Assembly: GCA_012064385.1 (NCBI GenBank)
Contig: QRDG01000871.1
Location: 62,001 to 126,000 of the forward strand
Reading direction: 5' to 3'
Source of the DNA: Puccinellia tenuiflora
Taxonomy: Eukaryota > Streptophyta > Magnoliopsida > Poales > Poaceae
DNA length: 64,000 nucleotides
The notes under the pieces are model-generated. The model saw only the letters and a program-made list of their open reading frames with translations. It was not told the DNA's origin and made no database searches. The translations under genes and the position numbers were made by a program. Below, in pieces: positions 32,187-41,861 of the stretch (position 1 is the stretch's first letter; every line of letters begins with the position of its first letter).

Positions 32187-32280
32187 TAAGTCTGAGGCAC
32201 AAAATCTAAGTCATTTTTATTTTGTTTTGTCTGTTTCTTCGAAAGCCGATGATTAAAAATGTTGTGTCACTATGTGGTAA

Positions 32281-32360
32281 CCCTGAAGGTCTACGGAGCC
32301 TTGTGATATGCACAAGTAAACATCTTGTGCATCCTACTTGGCTCCGCCGATCCTTCAGGG
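32281..32360. ncRNA. Hairpin 1 of the array, microRNA-precursor-like
   Basis: Arms pair as CCCTGAAGG with CCTTCAGGG, CGGAGCC with GGCTCCG, and ATGCACAAG with CTTGTGCAT around a short loop. A small internal mismatch lies in the middle of the stem. Length 80 nt. Confidence 0.55.
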
Positions 32361-32473
32361 CTACTAATAATTGTGTGTCCGACCTAAGTATGAGGCGCAA
32401 AATCTAAGTCATTTTTATTTTGTTTTGTCTGTTTATTCGAAAGTCGATGATTAAAATGTTGTGGCACTAGGTT

Positions 32474-32562
32474 GTAGGCCTGCAGGTCTTGTGAGCCTTG
32501 TGATATGCACAAGTACCAAGTCTTGTGCATCATACTTGGCTCACAAGATCCTGCAGGTCTAC
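32474..32562. ncRNA. Hairpin 2 of the array, microRNA-precursor-like
   Basis: About 40-nt arms pair with only a few mismatches: CCTGCAGG at both ends, CTTGTGAGCC with GGCTCACAAG, and ATGCACAAG with CTTGTGCAT. It has the best stem in the array. Confidence 0.6.
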
Positions 32563-32666
32563 TTGTGTGTCCGACCTAAGTATGAGGCGCAAAATCTAAG
32601 TCATTTTTATTTTGTTTTGTCTGTTTCTTCGAAAGCCGATGATTAAAATGTTGTGGCACTGTATGA

Positions 32667-32750
32667 TTCAGGGAGGAGCTAGTGAACCTTGTGATATGCA
32701 CAAATAAACATTTTGTGCATCCTACTTGGTTAACTTGCTCCGTCTCTGAA
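32667..32750. ncRNA. Hairpin 3 of the array, microRNA-precursor-like
   Basis: TTCAGGGAGGAGC pairs imperfectly with GCTCCGTCTCTGAA, GTGAACC with GGTTAAC (one mismatch), and ATGCACAA with TTGTGCAT. Confidence 0.5.
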
Positions 32751-32854
32751 ATGTGTGTCCAATTTAAATATGTATGGGGCACAAATCCGAAATCATTTTG
32801 TTTTTTCTCTCTCTTTGCGAATGCCGATGATTAAAATGTTGTGGCACACTATGT

Positions 32855-32944
32855 GATTCAGGGAGCTGCTAGCGGACCTTGTGATATGCACAAATAAACA
32901 TGTTGTGCATACTCTTACTTGGTCCGCTTGCCCCGTTCCTGATC
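32855..32944. ncRNA. Hairpin 4 of the array, microRNA-precursor-like
   Basis: GCGGACC pairs with GGTCCGC; outer arms GATTCAGGGA and CGTTCCTGATC pair with bulges; ATGCACAA pairs with TTGTGCAT. The 3' arm is three bases longer than in the other units. Confidence 0.5.
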
Positions 32945-33040
32945 AATGTGTGTCCAATCTATGTATGAGGCATAAACTCGAAACATTTTGTTTCTTCTCT
33001 ATGAATTGACAAAGCCGATGATTTAAACAATGCCACGGTA

Positions 33041-33130
33041 AAGGCAAGGAGAGTGTGTACAATGCCTTGTAGTATATACAATTGGAGTGTTTGTATTAAT
33101 ACATGGTCTTGTACACACTCTTTTTGCCTT
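33041..33130. ncRNA. Hairpin 5 of the array, most diverged unit
   Basis: The 22-nt arms at 33041-33062 and 33109-33130 match at 20 positions (AAGGCA...GTGTGTACAA with its complement). The inner stem differs from units 1-4 (TATATACAA region), but the preceding linker still carries GCCGATGAT. Confidence 0.5.
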
Positions 33131-33239
33131 GTTTTGCACGTCAATGATATATGAGGCTTTTCATCGTTAACTTCTCGCATTTCGTAAATTTTAATATTAT
33201 TTTTGTAACGAAATTTTGACTTAGTCATTTTTGACCCAG

Positions 33240-33364
33240 GCATGTTCTACTACGATGGCACTCCACTCGATAATGCGGAGGTGGAACGGCGCATAAAGGC
33301 ACAAGGCGACATCCGGCCCTTCACGACGAAAGACGGAGACACATGTGTGATGTATATAATTTGT
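33240..33364 (+). other. Exon-like segment at the 3' side of the CACTA interior
   Basis: After a splice-acceptor-like TTTTTGACCCAG the plus strand reads an open frame starting GMFYYDGTPLDNAEVERR and continuing for about 40 residues to a stop. It could be the last exon of a chimeric gene transcribed through the hairpin array. I do not recognise the protein. About 30 bp around GGAGACACATGTGTGATG recur at 33401-33432. Confidence 0.4.
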
Positions 33365-33831
33365 GTTTGTAATGTGATGATCTAACTTGCTACTCGATTC
33401 CGATGGAGACACATGTGTGATGTATATAATTTTGTCTACTTATATCTATTTTCAGTTATAATGCATGTGATCTATGTATTTTATTTTGCAAAATATATTA
33501 TAGAATATATGTCTATAAATACCTGTATTAGCATTTATATAAATACACAGTATATAAAAAATACAGAAAATACCTTAGCCGTGGCGCACCTGTCAGTGTA
33601 GCTGTGGCGCACCATACCCGTGGCGCACGATGGGGCTGTGCGCCACGGGTATATTTCATTAACCATGTCGCACACCCAAGCCTGCGCCACGGCTAACTAC
33701 TCGTGGCGCACAAAGGGTCCTGTGCCACGGCTAATTGCTTACCCATGGCGTGGAAATTCGTGGCGCAGGCGCCTGCACCACGGGTAGCCCAATCTGGTGC
33801 GCCACGGCTAAGCTTTTCCCTAGTAGTGGGA

Positions 33832-33950
33832 GGACGAGGCGAGGATCCAAAGTCGGCCGTCTATGCATTCCCCGGAATCGTTTCTATGGCAACGAGTTGC
33901 TCATGCGAGACTACTTCGCCAAGAGACCAACCAACCCGGCTCACATCTGT
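33832..33950 (+). pseudogene. PIF/Harbinger (ALP1-like) N-terminal fragment
   Basis: The plus strand reads GSKVGRLCIPRNRFYGNELL followed by a MRDYFAKRPTNPAHI-type segment. This is like the conserved lead-in (…RDF/RN…G…L..DYF…) before the RRRFRM motif of Harbinger transposases and their nuclease-like host relatives. It stops directly after, so only about 37 residues remain. The CACTA element is inserted inside this frame. Confidence 0.45.
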
Positions 33951-33967
33951 TAAACAATATTTATTTG

Positions 33968-34030
33968 GGTTGTAATTTGGATTATGTTTGTGTTGTACAA
34001 TGTAATTTGGATTATGTTTGTGTTGTACAA
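33968..34030 (+). repeat. 30-bp direct duplication
   Basis: TGTAATTTGGATTATGTTTG with the following GTTGTACAA occurs twice in a row, in AT-rich sequence after the Harbinger fragment. Confidence 0.8.
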
Positions 34031-34129
34031 TAAACAATATTCTTATTTCATATTGATTTTATATTGTTATTATATTTTTAAAGTCGAATGATGCATATCT
34101 GTTAAATGGTGGACGAATATGTGTTTTAC

Positions 34130-34312
34130 GGGCTGGAATGGCTGTGCGCAGAACAGAAACTGAAAGCCGATTTCTTTTTTACCGCTCGGCTTTCGGTTCC
34201 TGTTCTGCCGCAGCCTTTTTCAGCCCGAAAAATATGCAAAACGTGAACCGAAAAACCTGTTTACGGTTCCGCCCTTTTCGGTCAGTGCTAGAGATGCTCT
34301 TAGTGCGACATA
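34130..34312. repeat. MITE-like inverted repeat
   Basis: GCAGAACAGAAACTGAAAGC pairs with the complementary GCTTTCGGTTCCTGTTCTGC about 20 bp later (34146-34209). The right side ends in GCTAGAGATGCTCTTAG, a terminal sequence common in Harbinger/hAT-type MITEs. The opposite end is not clear, so it is probably truncated. Confidence 0.45.
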
Positions 34313-34900
34313 TCTCGGCCGGAATTATGGCTACAAGTCGAAATAATTTATCGCAGAGCTAATTATGACCTAAAAGAATAACTCATTCATTCCCATGCAT
34401 TATTACAAGTGTGACATAAATACATTCTTGAACTAAATATTCATGAACAATACTAATTACGATTTAATAACATCATGCATGCGAAGAAAAACATTGATCT
34501 ATAATATATCTAACCGCATTCTGCTCGAAACTTCAATTATAAGTGTGACATATCTCGATGGTAAATTAAGCATTAAGATGTACCCCAACACAGTCAAATT
34601 TTCCATTGTGCCTACCCAACAACCACATTTATAGAACCAAATTAATAAATTTCTATACTTCTTCAATTTTTTATACCAGCATTACAAAATAATAACAGAA
34701 CTCAATATAATATAATAATACGATAATTAATATATATTGAAAAACATTATATTTCTCATTTACATATTGCATATCAAAATAAATACATGCATTGATAGTT
34801 CGTACCTTGATCTTTAACTTCTCGGTTCAGTTAAAAGAGAACTCTAACTCTACAAGCTAATCACTCTGTACTTAGTGAAGCTACAAAGGAGAGGAGGAGA
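34313..34900. other. AT-rich region without recognisable feature
   Basis: Low-complexity AT-rich sequence. GTGTGACATATCTCG-like strings recur at about 34303 and 34543. No gene is seen. Confidence 0.5.
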
Positions 34901-34979
34901 GCAGAGGAGTAGAACCGGCGTCGTCACAAAGCAGAGAAGGAGTACCAGGCAGCAGGCAACATCCGGTATAAAAAGAAAC

Positions 34980-35330
34980 ACCTAGGAATCAGCGCCATCT
35001 GTGCATTGTGCGTCACGAAATCAGCACTGTCAGAGCAGTGTCCAGCAGATCTACCGACAGCAGGGTGCCGCCTCAGACAGTGGTGGCAGGCTGCCAACTC
35101 AGCGTGCCGCCTGCACTGGTGGCGGCAGGGCCCACCACATACTGTTTTCCGTTCGGCGCCGAATGGAAAATCCGTCCTGCAGCGTGCCGCCTGTGTCCAT
35201 GGCGGCAGGCGACACGTGTCGCCTGGAGAGCCTGCCGCCACGGTAGTTTTGACAATTCACTCACTACGTGGTCCTTTTTAATATTTCACAATGCGATGTG
35301 GTCCGTTCTGTCAAAAATTCCAATCTCGAC
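34980..35330. repeat. Repeated CTGCCGCC/GGCGGCAG motifs of unknown origin
   Basis: GTGGCGGCAG, GCGTGCCGCCTG and related strings recur four to five times in direct and inverted order, with a TTCCGTTCGGCGCCGAATGG palindrome in the middle (about 35147). It may be an LTR or transposon end; no boundary is visible. Confidence 0.4.
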
Positions 35331-35640
35331 CCACTTTTAATTACTCTCTCTTCTTATTCCTTCTTCTTATATCAACAACTATCCTATATGAAAGATTTAA
35401 GAGTCGGCAACCTTTATAAATCCCAAAGAGGATAGAAGGGACTACATGCAGTTGGCGGATCCTCCTCATGGCGTGCACTTTGCTATCAGTATGAACGACA
35501 TCTACGTTGTTGGAGTCAGCTTAAAAATAAAAAGAGAAGATTCATAGAAAAATAAAGATTCCAATCAAAGGGTTAAAACAACATTTATTTTATTCAGCAT
35601 AATTTAGAATATACTTCCTATATTTTTCACATGAATGGAT
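35331..35640. other. No recognisable feature
   Basis: AT-rich spacer with no gene or repeat I can support. Confidence 0.5.
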
Positions 35641-36905
35641 TTCAGAAGAAAAGTGAGCCACGGTCGGTACTTCTCATGGACTTATGGATTGAGCCGTACT
35701 TGCGAGTGTGGCCTTGGGCTGACCTAGCTTGGGGCCAGCCCAAAAAAAAGCCCGATGCTGAAAATCCAGGTTCGAACCCGGCCTGACACGATCGTCGGGT
35801 TGCAGAAATTGGGCCCAAGCCTAAATCGAGCCCGAGAAAGCCCAACTAGGTCTGACCGGCTCGACCCAGTTCCAACATAAATCACATATTTTTCAGGACT
35901 GGGCCCGACCCGGGCTGATCGTCGGTTCAGTTTTCAGGCCGGGTCGGGCTGCCAATGACCAAGTATACCTCGGCCTAGACCTAGGCATTTTTCGAGCCGG
36001 GTCTAGAAAGCCTGGACGAGCAAAATCCAGGTGATCCCGGCTTGACATGGAAAAAGCCCGGCCTGACTCGACGTTCAGCTCAAAATTCAGGGCCGAGCAT
36101 GGCCCAATGGTATGGCCCGGCCGGTTTTTCGGGCCGGGGTGCCCAGGTCCAAACCTAGCCAACGGGCCGGCCCGGCCCGGCACAGGCCCGGCACAGGCTT
36201 GGCGTGCCTGGCCCGGCACGGCACATACCGGCCCGCGAAGCACGCGTGTCGTGCCGGGCCGGCCCATGTGCCTGGCAGTGAGGCACGGGCACGGCACAGG
36301 CCTTATACGGGCCGGCCCGCGGCACGTCAGCCCGCGGGGCCGGAAAAGTGGCCCGCGTGCCTTTTTTCTGTTTTTCTGTTTTTTTTCGATTTCAGTCCAA
36401 AAAAAATTTAAAAAATTGTAAAAAAAATACAAAGTCTGCAAAAAGCTGGCATGGTTGCATGTACGCATGCATGCGATGCAAGCTGCTGCGGCGCTCGCTG
36501 GCATGGCTGCATGCACGCATGCATGCAATGCAAGCTGCTGCTGCCTAGCTGCGGTGCTCGCTGCATGGCTGCATGCACGCAGTCGCAGTCCCGCTCCCGG
36601 CCTCCCTGCGCTGCGCTCGGCCGCTCCCAGCAGTCCCAGGCCAGGCCCCAACGGCTCCCTCCACTGACGGGCCCCGACGTGTCAGCGGGCCGGCACGCGT
36701 GCCTGGCGTGTCGCGCGGCCTGGCGTGCCGTGCCGGGCTGGCACGCGGGCCTCAAGCCGCGGCCCAGGCACGGCACCGGCTTTTCACGGGCCGGCATGGG
36801 CACGGCACGCCACGGGCCGGGCCGGGCCGGTGCCGGGCTTTTTTCGCGTGCCACGTGCCGGGCCGCAAAAAGCACGGCCCGTTGGCCGGGCCAGGTCTAC
36901 CTCGG
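35641..36905. mobile_element. Mosaic of hAT-like GC-rich ends (GGCCCGGCAC repeats)
   Basis: Long runs of GGCCCGGCAC / GTGCCGGGCC occur near both ends (36110-36360 and 36680-36890). The outer edges carry CCAACGGGCC on the left and GGCCCGTTGG on the right, followed by ...CCAGGTCTA. Comparable CCGGGTC/TAGACCT blocks lie at 35750-36050. Dense GGGCCCGGC subterminal motifs are typical of small hAT elements of the Ac/Dart group. No 8-bp duplication is clear. All long open frames here are composition artefacts. Confidence 0.45.
36451..36545 (+). repeat. Direct repeat of about 50 bp
   Basis: TGCATGTACGCATGCATGC and the following ATGCAAGCTGCTG recur from 36502 with few changes; a third shorter copy starts near 36564. 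Confidence 0.7.
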
Positions 36906-37214
36906 GCTTACTGCCCTTTTGAGAGTCACGACCAACAAGTTTGAAACCAGAGTTCATTCTTACAAGGGTTAATTGGATCCATGCCATTGTGCAATTCACT
37001 AGTTGGAGAAATGCCATTACAAAAAACAGACTTGGAGATATGCCACTCCAACTCTTCAATACCTATATGTATGCCATTTGCTCCACTAAAGAGAATAACG
37101 GTTCAAAAAATACATGTATTCGAGTGTATAGTGTATATTTACCATACTGCCCCTGTATCCAACCTTTTGACAGCATTTTAGGCTCTCCGGACGGCAAAAA
37201 ATTCAAAAAATTCA

Positions 37215-37510
37215 AATTTTGACCAAAATATAAATTTTCTCAGAAAAATCTTAAAAAATTACAGAAAATCACAAACAGTGATATGAGACTACAGTTCAAA
37301 TATGAGCTAATTCTGGGCACAGATAGACCCTTAAACTGCTATTTTTCGTTCTGTCCAGAAATTTGTCCAATTTTGGTCGAAAATTTGAACTTATCAGAAA
37401 ATTCTAAAAAAATTACAGAAAATCAAAACCATTAATATGATTGTACAGTTCAAATATGAGCCAATTCTGGGCATGTATTGACTCTTAAACTGACACTTCA
37501 AATTCTGTAC
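37215..37510. repeat. Two-unit tandem repeat in the MULE terminal region
   Basis: AGTTCAAATATGAGCTAATTC with CTGGGCA and the following ...CTTAAACTG recurs about 180 bp later with several changes. Such duplications inside long MULE terminal repeats are common. Confidence 0.7.
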
Positions 37511-37694
37511 AGAAACTTGTCAAACCATTCATATGGAATTTCGGCAGCACTTCGACAGTACGCATACACGATTCAAAATAGATTTGCAAGCATAACTGAA
37601 ACATGTCCATACATAGGTTCACAAACACAATTTAAGAGGTTCATGGCAAACAAAGTTCACATCATAACTAGCACAATTTAAGTTGAGTCACCCA

Positions 37695-39831
37695 CTAGCC
37701 ACCAAGCCAATGAAGAAGGCTTCTTTTTGCACCATTTGGAGGCTGCACTATTGGAGGTGGAGGTGGAGGTATAACAGGCACAAATGGAACATTTTTTCTG
37801 ACTTTTTTGCCTTTAGATGCAGTCTTCTTGACAGGAGTCTTGTTCTTGGCCTTCTGTTGCGATGTAGCTTTCTTCACAGGAGTCTTTTTCTTGGGAATCT
37901 CTTGTGTTGTAGCCATCTTCTCCTTGCCTAATGTGTTGGGCTTTTGTGGAGTTACTCTAGCCTTTTTCCTGCATTGACAACATGTGATTTAGATTGAGCA
38001 GTAATAGATTAAGACAAATGCAGCAATTACCTTATAAGATTGATAAGGATTTCATCATCTGTTGCATCACCATCTGTTGTAGCAACTGTTTCTTCACATT
38101 TCTTCCTGCAATACGAACAAGATACATCAATTAAGGGCATCAATTTACGATATACAAGTCATGAAAAAGAGATGCACAAACACAACTATTGAATCACCTT
38201 TTGTTTGTCGGTGTAGATGGATCTGGTACATCCTGAGGTAAAGGATCTGGTACATCTTGAGGTATAGGATCTAGTGCATCATCATCTACTGCCACATACT
38301 TAGGGTCAGGTTTCTTGCAAGTTTCTTCATGTGCCCAGGTTCACCACATCTCTGGCACTTGACTATTTTCCTTCCAGGTTCTAGCCATCCTCTAATTCTC
38401 TGAACTCTTGGCCTACCAGCCACTGCCTGCTGCAAAGGAGGGTGCACTTTGAAGCCCAAATCCACATCTATCCACTGTGACTTGTCTGTCATGGAAGGGA
38501 TTCTCCCAACATATGCTGCCTTGAACTTTTCCACTGAATAATAATCATCCACATATGTCTGAATCTCAGCACCATTGATGCTACAGATGAAGGCCAATGC
38601 ATGCATGCATGGCTTTCCAGAAACTTGCCAAATTCTACAAGTACATGTGCGACTTTGTAAGTTGACAACGTGCCTTTTGACAAACTTCAGATCAAGCAAA
38701 GTAACCTCTGCCTCATGTTCATTGGTCCAAAGAATCTTGTTTCGGCCAATGGTTTTGCTAACAGCATTCAGCTGCTTAATGACATGAGGGAGAATTCTAC
38801 TTTGTAGTTTTTCACTTATTTGTCTTCTAATACAGAACTTATCCATGATGAGCTCCCTAATTGTATCAACAAGGTTGCAAATATTGAGCCCTTTGAAGTC
38901 TTTTATTTGCTTGTTGAAACTCTCGGATATGTTGTTTGTCAAATAGTCAACCTTGCTGGCCTCCCCAAAACCACATCTGTACCATAACCTATGGTGATAC
39001 ATATCTAGATATTCGATAGCTTCTGGATTTGCTGCTTTAATTATGTTCATATGATGCATGAACTTACGGTCTTCCTCTTCATGGTGTGCAAACACATCAG
39101 CATACTCATCTTCCTCCTGAATGTTTGCTCTTCTCAACAGATATTGCCGAGACATCAGCATACATGTACTCATCATCTACCCCTACATACTCCTCAACTA
39201 TGTCAAATGGATCAGTTTCTATAACTTGGGCAGCTGGCACCACTTGAACAGATTGCTTTAGTGGCGAGGTTGAATGAGATGCCGCAATCTTACTAGGAGT
39301 TAGAGGACACTCATGTAAACCCACCAGCAACACATCATTATCAGGAATTGTTGGCTCGGGCACATGAACACCATTATTAAGCTGAGGTACAGAAGTTTCA
39401 GAACAAGAGTTATCAAGCACAACAACAGCAAGTGCAAGTTTCCTCTGTGCTCTGTACATGTTAAACATCACATGAAATTCATCACTGTGAGTTAGTCTAA
39501 CATCCTGCGCCATTATCACATTAAAATACCATACGGTGATACTCTGATCCCTGCCAACTCTCAGCTCTGCACTTAACCCATCCATGAGCACATCCATGGT
39601 GAAATCATCTGAGTTAACATTCCATTTAATTACTTTCCCCTTCACATATGTTTTTCTACCGTTTGGTTCCTTCAACACAAATCCTTCAACAACAAGGTCT
39701 AAGCTAAATGTATTCGTCAATTCGAGCCTAGAAATTTCAGGAAAAGAAAACGAAATTAAAAAAAGAATGTACAACTCTCTGTACATTGAAGGAGAGCAAG
39801 GCACTCACTCGTCGGGGACAGAGAACTCCAT
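37695..39831 (-). pseudogene. MULE transposase gene lacking its catalytic core
   Basis: Exon model on the minus strand with GT-AG borders: E1 39831-39809 (starts MEFSVPDE), E2 39727-38198, E3 38105-38031, E4 37968-37695. E2 begins with the acidic N-terminal region of MuDR-type proteins, then jumps near 39106-39150 directly to the segment before the C-terminal domain (NPEAIEYLDMYHHRLWYR...LTNNISESFN). The DNA-binding and DDE parts, roughly 300 residues, are therefore missing. The SWIM zinc finger is intact (CTCRIWQVSGKPCMHALAF). The CCHC knuckle (CQRCGEPGHMKK) loses its last Cys through a one-base frameshift near 38325. The tail is Lys-rich with a Pro run. It cannot cut DNA. Confidence 0.75.
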
Positions 39832-39839
39832 CGCCTATG

Positions 39840-40110
39840 GCTGCCCCGCCTCGCAGCGTCTCCAACCAAGATGGTCGCCGCCCTGCCGCCCTGTCCAGCC
39901 ACGGCCGTCGCCGCCCTGCCGCCCCGCCGCCACGGATGCCGCCGCCCTGCCGCCCAGCTGCCCCGCCGCCCCGCAACCACGAACGGCGCCGCCCGGCCGC
40001 CACGAACGCCGCTGCCCGGCCGCCACGAACGCCGCCGCCCGGCCTCCGCCGCCCCGCCGCCACGGCCGCCGCCCGTCCGCTGCTAGGGTTTCGGGAGTGA
40101 GAGGGAGTTG
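39840..40110 (-). other. GC-rich region upstream of the MULE transposase
   Basis: A run of CCGCCCTGCCGCC-type repeats just upstream of the start codon, probably 5' UTR or promoter. Many overlapping open frames on both strands are composition effects. Confidence 0.5.
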
Positions 40111-40256
40111 TGAGGTGTGTCTGGGTCGATGCGGTTCCAGCCGCGTCGCCCAGCTAGTCAACACGATTTGTTTTTTTTTCTTGTCTTGTACAGTTGTACG
40201 TGAGTATAGGCCCTATGTATAAAAGTATAATTCCGTATATGGTTTGGTAATGGAGC

Positions 40257-41116
40257 NNNNNNNNNNNNNNNNNNNNNNNNNNNNNNNNNNNNNNNNNNNN
40301 NNNNNNNNNNNNNNNNNNNNNNNNNNNNNNNNNNNNNNNNNNNNNNNNNNNNNNNNNNNNNNNNNNNNNNNNNNNNNNNNNNNNNNNNNNNNNNNNNNNN
40401 NNNNNNNNNNNNNNNNNNNNNNNNNNNNNNNNNNNNNNNNNNNNNNNNNNNNNNNNNNNNNNNNNNNNNNNNNNNNNNNNNNNNNNNNNNNNNNNNNNNN
40501 NNNNNNNNNNNNNNNNNNNNNNNNNNNNNNNNNNNNNNNNNNNNNNNNNNNNNNNNNNNNNNNNNNNNNNNNNNNNNNNNNNNNNNNNNNNNNNNNNNNN
40601 NNNNNNNNNNNNNNNNNNNNNNNNNNNNNNNNNNNNNNNNNNNNNNNNNNNNNNNNNNNNNNNNNNNNNNNNNNNNNNNNNNNNNNNNNNNNNNNNNNNN
40701 NNNNNNNNNNNNNNNNNNNNNNNNNNNNNNNNNNNNNNNNNNNNNNNNNNNNNNNNNNNNNNNNNNNNNNNNNNNNNNNNNNNNNNNNNNNNNNNNNNNN
40801 NNNNNNNNNNNNNNNNNNNNNNNNNNNNNNNNNNNNNNNNNNNNNNNNNNNNNNNNNNNNNNNNNNNNNNNNNNNNNNNNNNNNNNNNNNNNNNNNNNNN
40901 NNNNNNNNNNNNNNNNNNNNNNNNNNNNNNNNNNNNNNNNNNNNNNNNNNNNNNNNNNNNNNNNNNNNNNNNNNNNNNNNNNNNNNNNNNNNNNNNNNNN
41001 NNNNNNNNNNNNNNNNNNNNNNNNNNNNNNNNNNNNNNNNNNNNNNNNNNNNNNNNNNNNNNNNNNNNNNNNNNNNNNNNNNNNNNNNNNNNNNNNNNNN
41101 NNNNNNNNNNNNNNNN
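40257..41116. other. Assembly gap (860 N)
   Basis: Unknown bases. Open frames that span it are meaningless. Confidence 0.99.
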
Positions 41117-41151
41117 GGCAAAAGAATTTATAGGACAGGAGAGGGAGTAAT
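41117..41151. mobile_element. End of a Stowaway/Mariner-like MITE
   Basis: The minus-strand reading TACTCCCTCTCCTGTCCTAT is close to the CTCCCTCCGTCCC terminus of Stowaway MITEs. The rest would be in the gap. Confidence 0.45.
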
Positions 41152-41860
41152 GTACCAAAATCAGTAGCCGCTGAAGCGCACGATAGTGGTTAGAGGAACG
41201 GAAAATTAACACGGACTTCAATTCGGCGCACTAAAATCAATCACGAGCGATGCATCAGCTCAAAACAATCTGAGGACGACGCAACATGCCGTGACGCATC
41301 AGGTGCGGAAAAAAACGCATCAGAAATTGATTCCATGGACCGGCCCGCTTTCGATCGGAGGCACGGGTCGGATGAGGTGGGCACCCGGCTGCATCGTGTA
41401 GGTCTGTAGGTTGTGCTGCTCGCCGCACCGCGTTCCGATCGGAGGTATGAGTTGAGGCGCCTGACCGCATCGCCTGCATCTCCGCCGTCTCGTCTTTTTT
41501 TTTTCGATAGTAGTGGACTCTGTTCACTCTCATGTCGGTCCAATAAACAAGTTAATGGGCTGTGATGGTTTTCGGGGCCCAATTCACCACAGAAAAACCA
41601 TTTGATCCCAGAGTAGCGTTTCTTAGGGATTAGCGGCCAGTTCGGAACTGAAGCCAATCTGACGGTCAAAATCAGTAGGAATGAGCAATCGAATCTAAAA
41701 GATAACATCCTTGCATCAGTTGGGGCTGCTCTCAGAGCTTAGCGAATTTCGGCCGTTCGATCGACATCTGATACGATCTGGGCCGTCCGTTTTTTCCACC
41801 TGTGGCAGGGGTCGTGATTTCGTCGAACTCTATGGGCAAAATAGTCATTTCACACCTGTT
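41152..41860. other. No recognisable feature
   Basis: A minus frame at 41241-41708 is open but shows no domain or signal and is probably chance. Confidence 0.45.
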
Positions 41861-41861
41861 G

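Larger units (their letters stand above)
32187..33140. repeat. Five-unit tandem array of hairpin-bearing repeats
   Basis: Units start about 193, 193, 188 and 186 bp apart. Each consists of a conserved linker (CTAAGTATGAGGCGCAAAAT, then a T-rich tract, then GCCGATGATTAAAATGTTGT) and an 80-90 nt inverted repeat. The linkers of units 1-3 are nearly identical, yet the hairpin arms differ strongly between units while staying complementary within each unit. The loop-side stem of units 1-4 keeps TGATATGCACAA paired with a TTGTGCAT segment. The layout matches plant polycistronic microRNA clusters. Confidence 0.85.
30172..33828. mobile_element. Non-autonomous CACTA transposon with hairpin array
   Basis: 3657 bp. 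Ends CACTACTAGGAAAAGG and CTTTTCCCTAGTAGTG are inverted, with GGA on both flanks (30169-30171 and 33829-33831), the 3-bp duplication of CACTA transposases. About 250 bp at each end carry dense subterminal repeats based on GTGGCGCAC and GTGCGCCACGG in both orientations. No transposase is encoded. The interior holds a GC-rich exon-like segment, about 900 bp of AT-rich intron-like DNA, a five-unit hairpin array and a final exon-like segment. Confidence 0.93.
36967..40256 (-). mobile_element. Mutator-like element (MULE), right end in the gap
   Basis: The left end resembles a long MULE terminal repeat (GGGTTAATTGGATCCATGCC, then a GCCATT-rich segment). It is followed by a roughly 180-bp duplication at 37230-37500 and a minus-strand transposase gene with introns. 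The opposite terminus would lie in or beyond the N gap at 40257-41116, so the 9-bp target duplication cannot be checked. Confidence 0.65.

Noticed and set aside
32187..33140. CRISPR-like array (repeats with variable spacers)
   Set aside because: Plant DNA inside a CACTA element. The variable parts are self-complementary hairpins and the conserved parts are about 100 bp, unlike CRISPR repeats.
35893..36972. Several 100-250 residue frames on both strands
   Set aside because: They read GGCCCGGCAC transposon repeats; no conserved domain.
40154..41221. Long open frames across the N run
   Set aside because: They consist of unknown bases; the gap carries no coding evidence.
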